64,000 nt of DNA, from assembly GCF_000091325.1 (NCBI RefSeq), contig NC_014012.1, positions 3,666,500-3,730,499 of the forward strand, given 5' to 3'. The notes under the pieces were generated by a model. It saw only the letters and a list, made by a program, of their open reading frames with translations, did no database searches and was not told the origin of the DNA. Every line of letters begins with the position of its first letter. Within the stretch, counting starts at the first letter, position 1. Below, piece by piece: positions 38,123-47,533 of this stretch. The position numbers and the translations under genes were made by a program. Source of the DNA: Shewanella violacea DSS12. GTDB lineage: Bacteria > Pseudomonadota > Gammaproteobacteria > Enterobacterales > Shewanellaceae.

Positions 38123-38451
38123 AGCTCTTTATTACAATAAGTTGAGAAATAGAGTTAATCTAACAATTAACCCATAGGTTCAAAAAGAATAACGTACAAT
38201 CAAAGCCAATAATGACTTAAGATGAAAGTGAGTGAACGCATATCCTTTGAAACGTAAACGAGTGTAACTCGATAGCGGATGTCACAGATAGTGAGTGTGC
38301 ATCACTCATAAAGACCTAAATATGTGAGCTAGCCTTATTAAGTATCAAGTAATATCAGATTTTGCCGACATGATACTATTAACCGCCTTAGTTTTCAGCC
38401 CACAAGACTATCAAATACGATTGTATAAGCCCTCTTAAAAGAAGCGAGTAG
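38123..38451. other. Divergent promoter region radA / PilZ protein
   Basis: A 329-bp gap between divergent genes, presumably holding both promoters. A GTCACAGATAGTGAG...GCATCACTCAT section around 38281-38309 has short inverted repeats (GAGTG/CACTC type) but no motif I can name. Confidence 0.45.
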
Positions 38452-40866
38452 ATGAGTTTAGACGAACATAGCGCCCTAATTGAACAGCTCAAGCCCCTGC
38501 TAATGGAACCCAATTTTCATGAGCTATTTGAGAGCCTGACCTTAGAAGAATCGAATTCCACTCGTTTCTTACTCAAGATGGAGCTCAATCGCATCGCGTC
38601 ACCCTGTACTCGCATCATAGATCTAAGAGATAAATCTGAATTAGCCTGCGAAGAGCTTGTCCATGGTAAGCAGCAACATTTCTTAGATGCTCCAGCCAAA
38701 GAGAGCTTCATCGAATCCGTGGCACTCTACCGTGATCAATATACCTTAGGTGTTTATGAGAATGTCATCGACGCCCACAAACTCAGAAAGCTAAAACTAA
38801 GAGACGGTACAAATGCTCAAGATGAGCTTCCATTTGCTCCCTATCTAGCACAAGGAGTTGTCTTAGGCAGTTATTTCAATCGTAGTGAAGAGCGGATGAA
38901 CTACAGCATACGTATTTCTGTGCTCCAGCCTAACCGGCCTGAGATACAGGGGATAACGGTAGACTTGTCTGTGGGTGGCGCGAGAATTCGACTGCCCCTG
39001 AAACATCATTTTGACCTAGATAAACCCATCAGAGTAAAGCTACTCGAACTGGGTGAAGAATATTATTATGAAGACCTGCAGCAAGGGGTTGATTACGAAA
39101 TCGTCGATACACAAATCAACCATGAATATTGCTGGATGCGGCTCAAACGTATTGGGGGTTCCGATGCCTTATCGGAGATGCTATCTAACCTGATCAGAGG
39201 CTATAAATTCAAGTACAAGGTCGATATTAACGATGTGCTAGTGGCGGCGACGGGATTAGGCTTCGAACGCCACTATCTGCCTCACCTGCCCCATCTACCT
39301 TTATATCTTGAATCCATCGAGGGTAAATATCAAATTACCCATAAATTACTCAGTCGGGATAACCAGCAACTACAGTATTACTTTCAAGATGAAAATGATG
39401 TTAGCCAGCTATCCCAGATGCTGTCCGATACTCGCTTGAAGTCCACGCTGAATGAGCCAGAAAATAAAGATCACCAGCTATTTTTCTGTTTTACCTTCCA
39501 TGCTCAAGGGCACATCTACTTCTATTCGGCGACATTGACCGAACTTAAACAGAAGGATTTGCAAGCTCTGTTCTTTAGTTTCGGTGCCAGTAAGCCTTCC
39601 TGGAGAATTTTTAAGCTGGCTCACCATAAGATAGATCATGCCAAATCTTATAAAGCCTCCATGCTCCCCGGTGACGACACCAATTACAGCGCCCTTACCG
39701 AAACCCAGCTGAAACGTTTTACCCATGTGCTACAGCTTATTGATCTCACGACCGATGAGTCACAGCAAGATTACCTGTCTTGGGGCAAGAGATGTCAAAG
39801 TAAAGCCAATGAATTGAAAGTCTTCGGACAACAGAAAGTCAAAATCAACCCGATAAAGCTGCTCTCCCTTCAGTTCAGTGAACGCCGAAATGAGGCGCGC
39901 TACTCCTTCAAGACTCAGGTGAAATTAAGCCAAGGAAAGCTATCAATCACAGGCTCAACCCATGATATATCGAGTAAGGGAGTACAGTTAGCCTTAGATG
40001 AAGCGGCTCAATTTGATAAAACAGCACCGATTCAAGTTGGTTTTCCCAAGCTACAGCAGATGTCGAGTAAGGTTCAGCTTAGTCATCTCCCCTATCGACT
40101 GATCAAGACCCGGAAAAAAGGCGACATAGTTCACCTGGCAGCGGTAATGGGACATACCCTACATGTCGGGGCCGAATTTCTTAATAAGCTCATCATTCAG
40201 AATAGAGACAAGTTAGAAAAGCTCACCGAAGCCAACAGTGATAAGAAAGAACTGGCTGATGGCTTAAAGAACTTATTGATGCGTCACCTAGACTCTGTGC
40301 CCTATTTTATAGAAAAAACCCAAAAATCGGCAAAACTCTCCACCATTGGAGTCGGCACCCATAAGAATGTCATCACAGATATATTTGCCGCCTCGGCCAG
40401 CCAAGCATTGGAATATAATCTAGAGTCCTTGCTAAAAGACGGTCGTTTGAAGACAAGCTTTATCGACCCTATCCGCGTACTTAAGCCCCAGCATGGACTT
40501 GAGTATTTCGAGATGTTCCTTCAGGTTTCCAGGCAATCACAGGGACAAGTCAGAGTAAAGTGTGTGCCGCCCAATGAAATAGGCGATATCAATGCCAGGC
40601 AACACTTCATTCGCCAAAGCAATAACTTAGGCCGCTTTATGGCCCTTAGGGTATACCGAGGTGCTACGGGAAAACCAGATCTTGGCTATATTCGACGTGA
40701 GATGGAATATATCGGCATCCACGCTCACCATAAGTCCAGAAAGCTCGAAGAGCTCTTGTGGCGGATCATAGGTGTCGGCGAGCTACTGGATATTACCGAA
40801 GAGGTCATACTGAGATATCCCCTGCTTCACGATGCAGAGTCAAGTATCACGGCTGATGCAAGCTAG
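38452..40866 (+). CDS. Large protein with two PilZ domains
   Basis: An 804-residue cytoplasmic protein. Two PilZ-like regions are visible: one near residues 143-260 (ERMNYSIRISVLQ, then DLSVGGARI) and one near 475-590 (RRNEARYSFKTQV, then HDISSKGVQL). Both have the arginine motif and the D/NxSxxG-type motif needed for c-di-GMP binding. The remaining parts have no recognised domain. The layout matches a conserved but uncharacterised Shewanella/Vibrio PilZ family next to serB and radA. It is probably a c-di-GMP-responsive regulator. AAGAAGCGAG precedes the ATG. Its stop lies just before a convergent terminator. Confidence 0.8.
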   Translation: MSLDEHSALIEQLKPLLMEPNFHELFESLTLEESNSTRFLLKMELNRIASPCTRIIDLRDKSELACEELVHGKQQHFLDAPAKESFIESVALYRDQYTLGVYENVIDAHKLRKLKLRDGTNAQDELPFAPYLAQGVVLGSYFNRSEERMNYSIRISVLQPNRPEIQGITVDLSVGGARIRLPLKHHFDLDKPIRVKLLELGEEYYYEDLQQGVDYEIVDTQINHEYCWMRLKRIGGSDALSEMLSNLIRGYKFKYKVDINDVLVAATGLGFERHYLPHLPHLPLYLESIEGKYQITHKLLSRDNQQLQYYFQDENDVSQLSQMLSDTRLKSTLNEPENKDHQLFFCFTFHAQGHIYFYSATLTELKQKDLQALFFSFGASKPSWRIFKLAHHKIDHAKSYKASMLPGDDTNYSALTETQLKRFTHVLQLIDLTTDESQQDYLSWGKRCQSKANELKVFGQQKVKINPIKLLSLQFSERRNEARYSFKTQVKLSQGKLSITGSTHDISSKGVQLALDEAAQFDKTAPIQVGFPKLQQMSSKVQLSHLPYRLIKTRKKGDIVHLAAVMGHTLHVGAEFLNKLIIQNRDKLEKLTEANSDKKELADGLKNLLMRHLDSVPYFIEKTQKSAKLSTIGVGTHKNVITDIFAASASQALEYNLESLLKDGRLKTSFIDPIRVLKPQHGLEYFEMFLQVSRQSQGQVRVKCVPPNEIGDINARQHFIRQSNNLGRFMALRVYRGATGKPDLGYIRREMEYIGIHAHHKSRKLEELLWRIIGVGELLDITEEVILRYPLLHDAESSITADAS

Positions 40867-40882
40867 TCACTTAAGAAGATAA

Positions 40883-40908
40883 GTTCCTAGGTGCTAGCCC
40901 CTAGGAAC
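40883..40908. terminator. Bidirectional hairpin at the convergent PilZ/hydrolase gene ends
   Basis: GTTCCTAGG (40883-40891), loop TGCTAGCC, CCTAGGAAC (40900-40908). The stop codon of the hydrolase (40889-40887) lies inside the left arm. No long T run follows. Confidence 0.6.
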
Positions 40909-41831
40909 TGACTCACTTCAATCTGTTCATACCAGAGCTTCACCTCCTCGAAGTGATCACCTGTAGCATCTGTGTGAGTCAACATATCCCCATGGCCGTA
41001 ATCATGGCGGTAACCTTCAGCCTTGGACAATAAGGTGTAGCGAACATCATAGAACTGACATTCCTTAATCATTCTTAGGACATCCTGAGGATGTCCCAAT
41101 ACCTCGTCTCCTAGGCCGGCAATAAACCAGGCTTTTGGCCACTTGCCTTGCTTAGCTGTGTTGATGGCGGCTTTGCCATAATCGAATCCATCATCGTGAT
41201 CTATCCATTCACCTCGCACCCAATCGATACTCTGAGCCAGAGATGAGCGACTCTCATTATCCATGCCTATGCGCCAACGAGCGGCGGCTAGATAGCCATG
41301 AGACCAAGCAATGAGCGGCGCAAGCTTATTCCAGCCGATATCGACCATCAGCCATTTTTTCCAGGATTTTATCTTGATACTACGCTTAGTGCCGAAGGTG
41401 ACTAGGGAAGCGACGCTCTCTTGAAACAGTGGGTATCTGGATATAGCACTGGCCATCAGCACCCCGCCCCATGAATGACCACACCAGTGAACTTGAGAGT
41501 TATGCGGATGCAGGGAGAGGATATAATGATGTATTAAGGGTAACTGATCTCGAATCACCTGACCTTGGCCGGGTGTAGATCCCCGCCGCAATTTTGGTGT
41601 ACTGAGTCCACGGCCATATGTATCGAGCACGTAGACAACGAAGCCAGACTTAGCCAGAAAACACCCTAATCCCTTACCTGAATCACTGTAAAAAACCCGA
41701 CCGTTAGACATGGCACCATGAAGCATAAATATTGGCGGTTTACTCATATCCGCATCCACAGGCTTTATCTGCCTAAGGTGCAGTTCCCCATCCAAATAAG
41801 GGATAAATATCGAGTTTTGTTCAATAGTCAC
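40887..41831 (-). CDS. Alpha/beta-hydrolase
   Basis: A 314-residue alpha/beta-hydrolase. Family marks are the oxyanion HGAMSNGRVF, VLDTYGRGLSTP, and the nucleophile elbow GHSWGG (catalytic Ser). D and H for the triad are probably in GLGDEVLG and HDYGHGDM. The start is GTG at 41831. The substrate is unknown; esterase or lipase activity is typical. It is followed by serB on the same strand with a 343-bp gap before it, so they need not be co-transcribed. Confidence 0.8.
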   Translation of the reverse strand: MTIEQNSIFIPYLDGELHLRQIKPVDADMSKPPIFMLHGAMSNGRVFYSDSGKGLGCFLAKSGFVVYVLDTYGRGLSTPKLRRGSTPGQGQVIRDQLPLIHHYILSLHPHNSQVHWCGHSWGGVLMASAISRYPLFQESVASLVTFGTKRSIKIKSWKKWLMVDIGWNKLAPLIAWSHGYLAAARWRIGMDNESRSSLAQSIDWVRGEWIDHDDGFDYGKAAINTAKQGKWPKAWFIAGLGDEVLGHPQDVLRMIKECQFYDVRYTLLSKAEGYRHDYGHGDMLTHTDATGDHFEEVKLWYEQIEVSQFLGAST

Positions 41832-42174
41832 GGCGCATATCTTAATTTTTACTGGAATGAACTTAGTTAATAAACTACTGAATCAACTGATAAAAAACAA
41901 GAGCGGCAAGTCAGAAACACACGAGTCAAACAAGCGATTAAGGAAAACCTAAGTGCTCAGAGCTTATAAGAGATAGTTTAAAACAAAAAATTAAATACCA
42001 GGCTAATGCACTACTAATCTAAAGAACTAATCTAAAGAACTAATATAAATAATATAAATAATATAAATAACTAATTTAAAGAACTCATTTAAGAACTAAG
42101 TTATTTAAATACACTTGGTTGGAAGAGAGCTCCCTTCCAACCAAAATCTAGCCTACATCTGACAGTTTGCCCAA
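41832..42174. other. Non-coding gap with short tandem repeats
   Basis: A 343-bp AT-rich stretch. It holds a 13-nt word (CTAAAGAACTAAT) twice at 42019-42044 and a 9-nt word (ATAAATAAT) three times at about 42044-42070, followed by the serB terminator. Nothing suggests a gene. Confidence 0.6.
42115..42144 (-). terminator. Terminator hairpin after serB
   Basis: TTGGTTGGAAG (42115-42125), loop AGAGCTCC, CTTCCAACCAA (42134-42144): an 11-bp perfect stem, 31 bp beyond the serB stop. Only a weak T-rich segment follows. Confidence 0.65.
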
Positions 42175-43155
42175 CTAACTAAGCAGCAACAAGAATGGCA
42201 GAACCTTGAGGTTGAGCTTACAGATTGCGACATCGGCCGCCTGTTCAAGTTTGGGCTTAGCATGATAAGCGATACCATAATCGGCAGTCTGGATCATGGG
42301 AATATCATTGGCACCATCGCCGATAGCCAGTCTTTGTCCCACGGGAATGTTCCACAACTCGGCGCAGCGAAGCACAGTATCGGCCTTAAACTGAGCATCG
42401 ACAATCTGGCCCGTAACGGTTCCGGCAAGTTTACCTTGCTCGATAACCAGCTCGTTTGCATATGCGGCATCTAAATCAAGCAAGTGTTTCAGATGGCCGA
42501 CGAAGGGGGTGAAGCCACCCGAGGCCACCACGAGTTTCCAGCCATAGGACTGTAACTCATTAACGGACTCCACCAGACCCGGCATCAAGGGCAATCGATC
42601 ACATAAGTCTTGAATAATCTGCTCATCGGCACCTTCGAGCCGAGCGACGCGTGCACGTAGACTCTCTTCAAAGTCCAACTCACCTTGCATGGCGCGTTCT
42701 GTCACTTCCGCCACGGCTTCACCGACTCCTGCCATCACAGCAAGCTCATCAATACACTCGATTTCAATCGCCGTGGAGTCCATGTCCATCACTAGCAAGC
42801 CTGGCAGGTTTAACTTAGCTTGTTTATCTGAAACAGGAAAAACCTCAACCCCAGGGATAGAGGATATCACTTGCACCTGGGCCTGATTTAGTGACTCTTG
42901 GGCACAGATTTCTATGCAAAAGAGTCCGGTTTTACGCTCGATAATCGCTAAACTCAAATCTTGCTGTAGCAAACCTATGGCCCCAGCGAGTGCAGCTTCA
43001 TCTGACCTATTCTCATAGACACAACGGATCTTAGTTTTGCAAATTGGAGCTTTAGCCTCCATATGCTTAGCCAAAGTCTGACTCTGATATGAAAAACGGT
43101 TACTTTCTCTACTCGATAACCAAGAAAACAGCAAGTTATGACTTAGACTTTCCAT
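42175..43155 (-). CDS. serB: SerB, phosphoserine phosphatase
   Basis: A 326-residue HAD-family enzyme. The start is the ATG at 43155 (MESLSHNLLFSWL), with GGAG upstream; an open frame extends to 43194 but lacks support. HAD motif I is MDMDSTAIEIECIDE (nucleophile D), motif II/III SGGFTPF and K in the QFKADTV segment, and motif IV GDGANDIPM. An N-terminal ACT-like region (about residues 40-110) precedes the catalytic domain, as in E. coli SerB. It hydrolyses O-phosphoserine to serine, the last step of serine synthesis, in the cytosol. It is divergent from ytjB/ahpA, as in related genomes. Confidence 0.94.
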   Translation of the reverse strand: MESLSHNLLFSWLSSRESNRFSYQSQTLAKHMEAKAPICKTKIRCVYENRSDEAALAGAIGLLQQDLSLAIIERKTGLFCIEICAQESLNQAQVQVISSIPGVEVFPVSDKQAKLNLPGLLVMDMDSTAIEIECIDELAVMAGVGEAVAEVTERAMQGELDFEESLRARVARLEGADEQIIQDLCDRLPLMPGLVESVNELQSYGWKLVVASGGFTPFVGHLKHLLDLDAAYANELVIEQGKLAGTVTGQIVDAQFKADTVLRCAELWNIPVGQRLAIGDGANDIPMIQTADYGIAYHAKPKLEQAADVAICKLNLKVLPFLLLLS

Positions 43156-43232
43156 TAGTAATGCTCTCCAACTACCGGGCAAGGCCATAATCAATTATGA
43201 TTAGCTAAACCCTTCATAAATTCAGGTATACA

Positions 43233-43904
43233 GTGTTTTTTCTTAAAGGTCTGAAAAAGAGCCATAGAATTAGCAGGCTAATACAGATGGCAATTGCTAT
43301 CACCTTAGCCGTGGGTCTTATCCAGCTGTGGGAAACTAGCCTACTACAAGGGCAGCAGCTTCTAAAGTCCCAAACACAAATGATGGCCAGATTACTGGTT
43401 CAACAGACAGCTTATGGCGCAGCTCCGGCGCTGCAACTACAGAATGATGAGCAGCTACAGTGGTTAGCCAGTGCATTGGTTTTAGACCCTAAAGTGATGT
43501 CAGCCAGTATTTTTAGTGAGGATGGACAGAGGCTGTCATTTGCCCAGAGTGTTAGCGATGAAGACCTGGAGGCAGATTCTGAGGAATTGCACCAGTTACT
43601 CAAACGTTATCCGCCTTATGTGGAAGCGGTAACCCAAGACGGGAATAACTTAGGCTATATAGAAGTTAGGCTAGAACCCAGACTCTTCTTCAACGAAATT
43701 AAAGAAGCACATCTGATCAACATGGAACAACAACAGATGATGCTCATCATAGCGGGCCTGATAGGCATGCTATTGTCACGTTCACTATCATTTAAACGTG
43801 CCGATTTCGATAGGCGTAAGACTCGCGCGAAATTAAGAAAGAGGCCGAAGAAGTTAGATAAAGTTAAAATTAAAGTTAACAAGCAAGATGTGGCGAGTTC
43901 CTAG
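43233..43904 (+). CDS. YtjB/AhpA (Smp-like) membrane protein
   Basis: A 223-residue inner-membrane protein: an N-terminal helix (about 15-35), a periplasmic domain (QQTAYGAAPALQLQNDEQLQWLASALVLDPKV), and a second helix (about 165-180) with a basic tail. It matches the YtjB/Smp family that lies divergently from serB in gammaproteobacteria. The start is GTG 43233 (weak CAGGTAT upstream). The role is not well established; Smp was first reported as a hemolysin-activating or membrane-damage protein. Context plus topology support the call. Confidence 0.82.
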   Translation: MFFLKGLKKSHRISRLIQMAIAITLAVGLIQLWETSLLQGQQLLKSQTQMMARLLVQQTAYGAAPALQLQNDEQLQWLASALVLDPKVMSASIFSEDGQRLSFAQSVSDEDLEADSEELHQLLKRYPPYVEAVTQDGNNLGYIEVRLEPRLFFNEIKEAHLINMEQQQMMLIIAGLIGMLLSRSLSFKRADFDRRKTRAKLRKRPKKLDKVKIKVNKQDVASS

Positions 43905-43936
43905 GTTTGAATGCAAAGTTTTAAGCTTTAAGTTTT

Positions 43937-43964
43937 AAGCTCTAAGCTCTAAGCTCTAAGCTCT
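43937..43964. repeat. (AAGCTCT)4 heptanucleotide array
   Basis: Four perfect units just downstream of ytjB, embedded in a TAAGTTTTAAG-rich stretch. The IS3 element lies 17 bp beyond. The stretch AGTTTTAAGT occurs on both sides of the element. Confidence 0.9.
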
Positions 43965-44007
43965 AAGTTTTAAGTTTGATATGACCCCGGTTAAGTGGAC
44001 ACGGGGT

Positions 44008-44967
44008 TTAAATCCTTGATTCAAAAGTTATGGGGCTTACTCCATTTAGAGTCCCATGCCTTCTCACCATATTATAATAATCATCGATATAAAATCGACA
44101 CTGTATCGTCATTTCTTTTCTGCTTAGCTTTTCTAAGTTAGAGAACCATTCTTTCTTTAACTGAGCAAAAAAACTTTCCGAGCAGGCATTATCCCAGCAA
44201 TTCCCCTTTCTCGACATACTCACTGTGACCTTACGTTTCGTTAGCCATTTAAGTACCTCAAAGCTTCTGTACTGAGTCCCTTGATCTGAGTGAAACATCA
44301 GCTCACTTCCATCAGGCCTTCGTTCTGCCCAAGCTTGTTTGAGTGACTTCATCACCAGTTCGCTCGAGTTTATATAGCTAGTTGCCCAGCTCACCACTTT
44401 ACGCGAGTATAAGTCGATGATGACACACAGATACTGCCAGCCCTCTTTACACCTAATTTGTGTAATATCTGATACCAAAACTGTATTAGGCTTAGCCACT
44501 TCAAACTCCCTGTTTAAGTAATTTGGAGCTCTTGTTTCAATCAACCTAGGCTTCACTACACCGAACTTCCTTTTACATGCTTTAGACCTGTAACCAAACA
44601 CCTGTAACAAGCGTTGAACTCGCTTTTTATTACAATCGAAACCATTAGCTACAGCATCCAGCCATAACTTCCTATAACCTGCTATGCCCCTGTGCTCAGC
44701 TATCTTTTCTTTGAGAAAATCAGATAATACTTCATTATCTTCATCGCGTTGAGAAGGCTTGCGGTCTAGCCAGGTGTAATAGCCTGAGCGAGATACACCA
44801 AAAATCTCACAGAGTAGTTTTATCGTTCTTCGAGTTGAGCAATAACCTTGGATAAACTGAAACTTTATCCCTGGTGTTTGTCGAAGAACTCCTTCGCCTT
44901 TTTTAGGATATCGTTCTCCAACTCTGCACGTTCCAGCTTTTACGAAGCTCACTATTTTCACGTTCAA
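44008..44967 (-). CDS. IS3-family transposase OrfB (DDE integrase domain)
   Basis: The frame is open from 44967; the functional part probably begins at the slippery heptamer A AAA AAG (44904-44898), where OrfA is normally joined to OrfB by a -1 shift. The protein has the HTH_21 region (YKWLDRKPSQRDEDN-like) and the rve core with D in VSDITQIRC, D in HSDQGTQY and E in NACSESFFAQLKKEW. It catalyses strand transfer of the element as the OrfAB fusion. Because OrfA is frameshifted, full-length OrfAB is unlikely to be made here. Confidence 0.85.
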   Translation of the reverse strand: MNVKIVSFVKAGTCRVGERYPKKGEGVLRQTPGIKFQFIQGYCSTRRTIKLLCEIFGVSRSGYYTWLDRKPSQRDEDNEVLSDFLKEKIAEHRGIAGYRKLWLDAVANGFDCNKKRVQRLLQVFGYRSKACKRKFGVVKPRLIETRAPNYLNREFEVAKPNTVLVSDITQIRCKEGWQYLCVIIDLYSRKVVSWATSYINSSELVMKSLKQAWAERRPDGSELMFHSDQGTQYRSFEVLKWLTKRKVTVSMSRKGNCWDNACSESFFAQLKKEWFSNLEKLSRKEMTIQCRFYIDDYYNMVRRHGTLNGVSPITFESRI

Positions 44968-45178
44968 GTTCAGTTAGGCTCTTCTTAGGGCCAATATTTT
45001 TAATAGGTTTAGAGGCGTGATTTTTGGACGTCAATTGGGCTCTCCATTTACTGAGCAAAGCGGGGTGAATACCTAATTTACCAGCTAGAGCCTTCACTGT
45101 ATCGGGAGAGTTTAAGGATTGTTGAACAGCAGCCAATTTGAAGGCTGTAGTGTGGATCTTACGAGTTCTAATTTTCAT
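44865..45178 (-). pseudogene. IS3-family OrfA with a 1-nt frameshift
   Basis: The HTH protein starts MKIRTRKIHTTAFKLAAVQQ at 45178 and is normal to ENSELRK. It then runs into WNVQSWRTIS and a stop. The third frame continues the expected heptad sequence ERAELENDILKKAKEFFDKHQG and stops at 44867-44865. A single lost base at about 44937-44941 (a C in CAGCTCTTTACG to give CAGCTTTTACG) explains the break. The full region is 314 nt, one short of a multiple of three. The A AAA AAG slip site lies after the break. The OrfA and OrfAB proteins are probably not made. Confidence 0.8.
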
Positions 45179-45330
45179 GACACCTTATCGCTTATATAAG
45201 GTGTCCACTTTTAGGGGGTCACATCAGTTTTAAGTGAATAGACGATTAAGCATAGTTTTGCAACAAAGTTTATTGTCTTTTCCACTAGGCCGAAGCCCGT
45301 CGTCTAAGCTTTTATTTTAACATCAGGCAC

Positions 45331-45353
45331 AAAAAAAGGGCTCTAATGAGCCC
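45331..45353 (-). terminator. Rho-independent terminator downstream of deoD
   Basis: On the minus strand GGGCTC, loop ATTA, GAGCCC, then seven T (45337-45331). It lies about 80 bp after the deoD stop, at the end of the deo gene run. Confidence 0.85.
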
Positions 45354-45430
45354 CTATTTTGTACATGAATGTACTTATCCCCGATCGCACGGATAGCGAT
45401 GGAGGGGACTTTGAACAAGTAAAAGTGAAA

Positions 45431-46141
45431 TTACAGAGTAATAGCCGCTTCTAGTGTCATTTCGATCATTTCGTTGAAGGTAGTCTGACGCTCTTCGGCA
45501 GATGTCTTCTCACCGGTACGGATATGATCCGATACAGTCACAACACATAATGCCTTAGCACCGAACTCTTTCGCTACGCCGTATAGACCGGCAGCTTCCA
45601 TCTCGACACCTAGAATGTCCATCTTTTCCATCACGTCGAACATCTCTGGATCCGGAGTGTAGAACAGATCGGCAGAGAACAAGTTACCTACGCGGTACTT
45701 AATACCTTTAGCATCAGCAGCCTTAACAACAGCGCTAAGTAGACCGTAATCTGCGATAGCAGCAAAATCCTGGCCCTTGAAGCGTAGACGGTTAGCTTGT
45801 GAGTCAGTACTTGCACCCATGCCGATCAATACGTCACGTACTTTAACGTCTGTGCTAACAGCGCCACAAGTACCAACACGGATCAGGTTCTTAACGCCGT
45901 AATCTCTGATAAGTTCTGTCGCATAGATAGAGCAAGAAGGAATGCCCATGCCTGAACCCATAACTGAGATACGAACACCTTTGTAAGTACCAGTAAAACC
46001 AAACATGTTACGCACGTCAGTCACTTGTTCAACATTCTCTAGGAACGTCTCAGCTATGTACTTAGCACGAAGTGGATCGCCTGGAAAAAGTACTGTATCT
46101 GCGAATGCACCATCAACAGCATTAATATGTGGTGTAGCCAT
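45431..46141 (-). CDS. deoD: DeoD, purine nucleoside phosphorylase
   Basis: A 236-residue enzyme, the usual DeoD length. It carries the DeoD-type signatures [31 protein letters not shown] and [21 protein letters not shown], and a late D in [12 protein letters not shown] that corresponds to the catalytic aspartate region. It phosphorolyses purine (deoxy)nucleosides to base and (deoxy)ribose-1-phosphate; the enzyme is cytosolic and hexameric. AGGGG precedes ATG 46141. It is the last gene of the deo run, 152 bp after deoB, and is followed by a strong terminator. Confidence 0.95.
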   Translation of the reverse strand: MATPHINAVDGAFADTVLFPGDPLRAKYIAETFLENVEQVTDVRNMFGFTGTYKGVRISVMGSGMGIPSCSIYATELIRDYGVKNLIRVGTCGAVSTDVKVRDVLIGMGASTDSQANRLRFKGQDFAAIADYGLLSAVVKAADAKGIKYRVGNLFSADLFYTPDPEMFDVMEKMDILGVEMEAAGLYGVAKEFGAKALCVVTVSDHIRTGEKTSAEERQTTFNEMIEMTLEAAITL

Positions 46142-46293
46142 CTATATAACCCCTTATATATTTATTTGGATTAGTAACTTAAATTAATATTAAAAATTAG
46201 TTACTTAAGTTTTGAATCTGGCGACCATCATCTAAACCGCCAAACTAAAAAGCAGTACTAAGCTAATAGGTATCAGCTTAGTACTAAAATGTG

Positions 46294-47511
46294 TTATTTA
46301 ACGAAAGACTCGCCATATTCCATCGGCTCAAGCTTGAAATAGGTTGCGATAGACTGACCTATGTCGGCGAAACTCTTACGACGTCCCAGAGATCCAGCTT
46401 CTAGTCCGGCGCCTAATGCCAATACAGGCACACGTTCGCGAGTATGATCTGTGCCTTTCCAACTTGGATCACAGCCGTGATCGGCAGTTAATATCAGCAA
46501 ATCATCTTCCTTGAGAATGTCCAACATCTCAGGCATACGGGAATCAAAATATTCCAGCGCCTTGGCATAACCGGCGATATCGCGGCGATGTCCGTAATGA
46601 GAGTCGAAATCGACAAAGTTGGTGAACACTATACTTCTGTCACCCGCTTGTTTAACTTGCTCAAGCGTGGCATCGAACAGGGCTTCGAGCCCAGTTGCCT
46701 TCACCTTCTTGGTGATACCACAGTGAGCGTAGATATCGGCAATCTTACCGACACTGACCACTTCGCCGCCATCGGCAACTAGCTTGTCCAGTACCGTCTT
46801 AGCTGGAGGCTCGACTGCATAATCACGACGATTACCGGTACGCTCAAAATCGCTGGCACAAGTACCCACGAAGGCACGGGCAATCACGCGACCAATATTA
46901 TATGGCTCAAGTTCTTCTCGCGCGATTTGGCATAGAGTGTAAAGATTCTCTAAGCCAAAAGACTCTTCGTGACAGGCTATCTGAAACACCGAATCCGCCG
47001 AAGTATAAAAGATAGGCTGGCCGGTGCGCATATGCTCTTCGCCAAGCTCTTCTAATATCGCTGTACCCGACGCATGGCAGTTACCCATATAACTGTCGAG
47101 TCCGGCACGAGCCAGAATCTTATCGGTCAGCTCTTTCGGAAAAGAATTAGTCAGATCGGAGAAATATCCCCATTCGTATAAGACGGGCACACCCGCCATT
47201 TCCCAATGACCACTGGGCGTGTCTTTACCTGTACTAAGTTCATCGGCATGGCCATAGGCACCAATCACTTCGACATTGTCACTAAAACCCGCAGCAAACT
47301 CACCAGTACTCTCTTTACCCGCCATGGCTAGACCAAGACGACAAAGGTTAGGTAATTTAAGTGGTCCTTGACGGCCGATATCGGCTTTACCTTCGGCGCA
47401 AGCTTTGGCAATGCTTCCGAAAGTATCGGACCCTATATCGCCGAAAGATGCTGCATCACTTGCAGCCCCTACACCGAATGAGTCCATCATCATGATTATT
47501 GTTCTTTTCAT
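46294..47511 (-). CDS. deoB: DeoB, phosphopentomutase
   Basis: A 405-residue alkaline-phosphatase-superfamily enzyme. D10 in [19 protein letters not shown] is the first metal ligand; DSHYGHRRD and [19 protein letters not shown] carry the others. [13 protein letters not shown] holds the phosphorylated threonine. DeoB converts (deoxy)ribose-1-phosphate to the 5-phosphate, linking DeoA/DeoD to DeoC. AGAGG precedes the ATG. It starts 22 bp after the deoA stop, so the two are co-transcribed. Confidence 0.96.
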   Translation of the reverse strand: MKRTIIMMMDSFGVGAASDAASFGDIGSDTFGSIAKACAEGKADIGRQGPLKLPNLCRLGLAMAGKESTGEFAAGFSDNVEVIGAYGHADELSTGKDTPSGHWEMAGVPVLYEWGYFSDLTNSFPKELTDKILARAGLDSYMGNCHASGTAILEELGEEHMRTGQPIFYTSADSVFQIACHEESFGLENLYTLCQIAREELEPYNIGRVIARAFVGTCASDFERTGNRRDYAVEPPAKTVLDKLVADGGEVVSVGKIADIYAHCGITKKVKATGLEALFDATLEQVKQAGDRSIVFTNFVDFDSHYGHRRDIAGYAKALEYFDSRMPEMLDILKEDDLLILTADHGCDPSWKGTDHTRERVPVLALGAGLEAGSLGRRKSFADIGQSIATYFKLEPMEYGESFVK

Positions 47512-47533
47512 AAAAACCTCTTACGCTGCCCAG

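Larger units (their letters stand above)
43982..45221 (-). mobile_element. IS3-family insertion sequence
   Basis: A 1240-bp element with imperfect terminal inverted repeats: TGACCCCGGTTAAGTGGACAC on the left and, read inward from the right, TGACCCCCTAAAAGTGGACAC (17 of 21 identical). It ends TG...CA. Two overlapping frames encode OrfA and OrfB, with an A AAA AAG slippery heptamer (44904-44898). No clear 3-4 bp target duplication is visible, partly because flanking sequence is repetitive. It sits between ytjB and deoD and interrupts no recognisable gene. Confidence 0.9.

Noticed and set aside
43965..45240. Target-site duplication flanking the IS3 element
   Set aside because: AGTTTTAAGT occurs on both sides, but at different distances from the ends and within a repeat-rich stretch, so it is not a convincing duplication.
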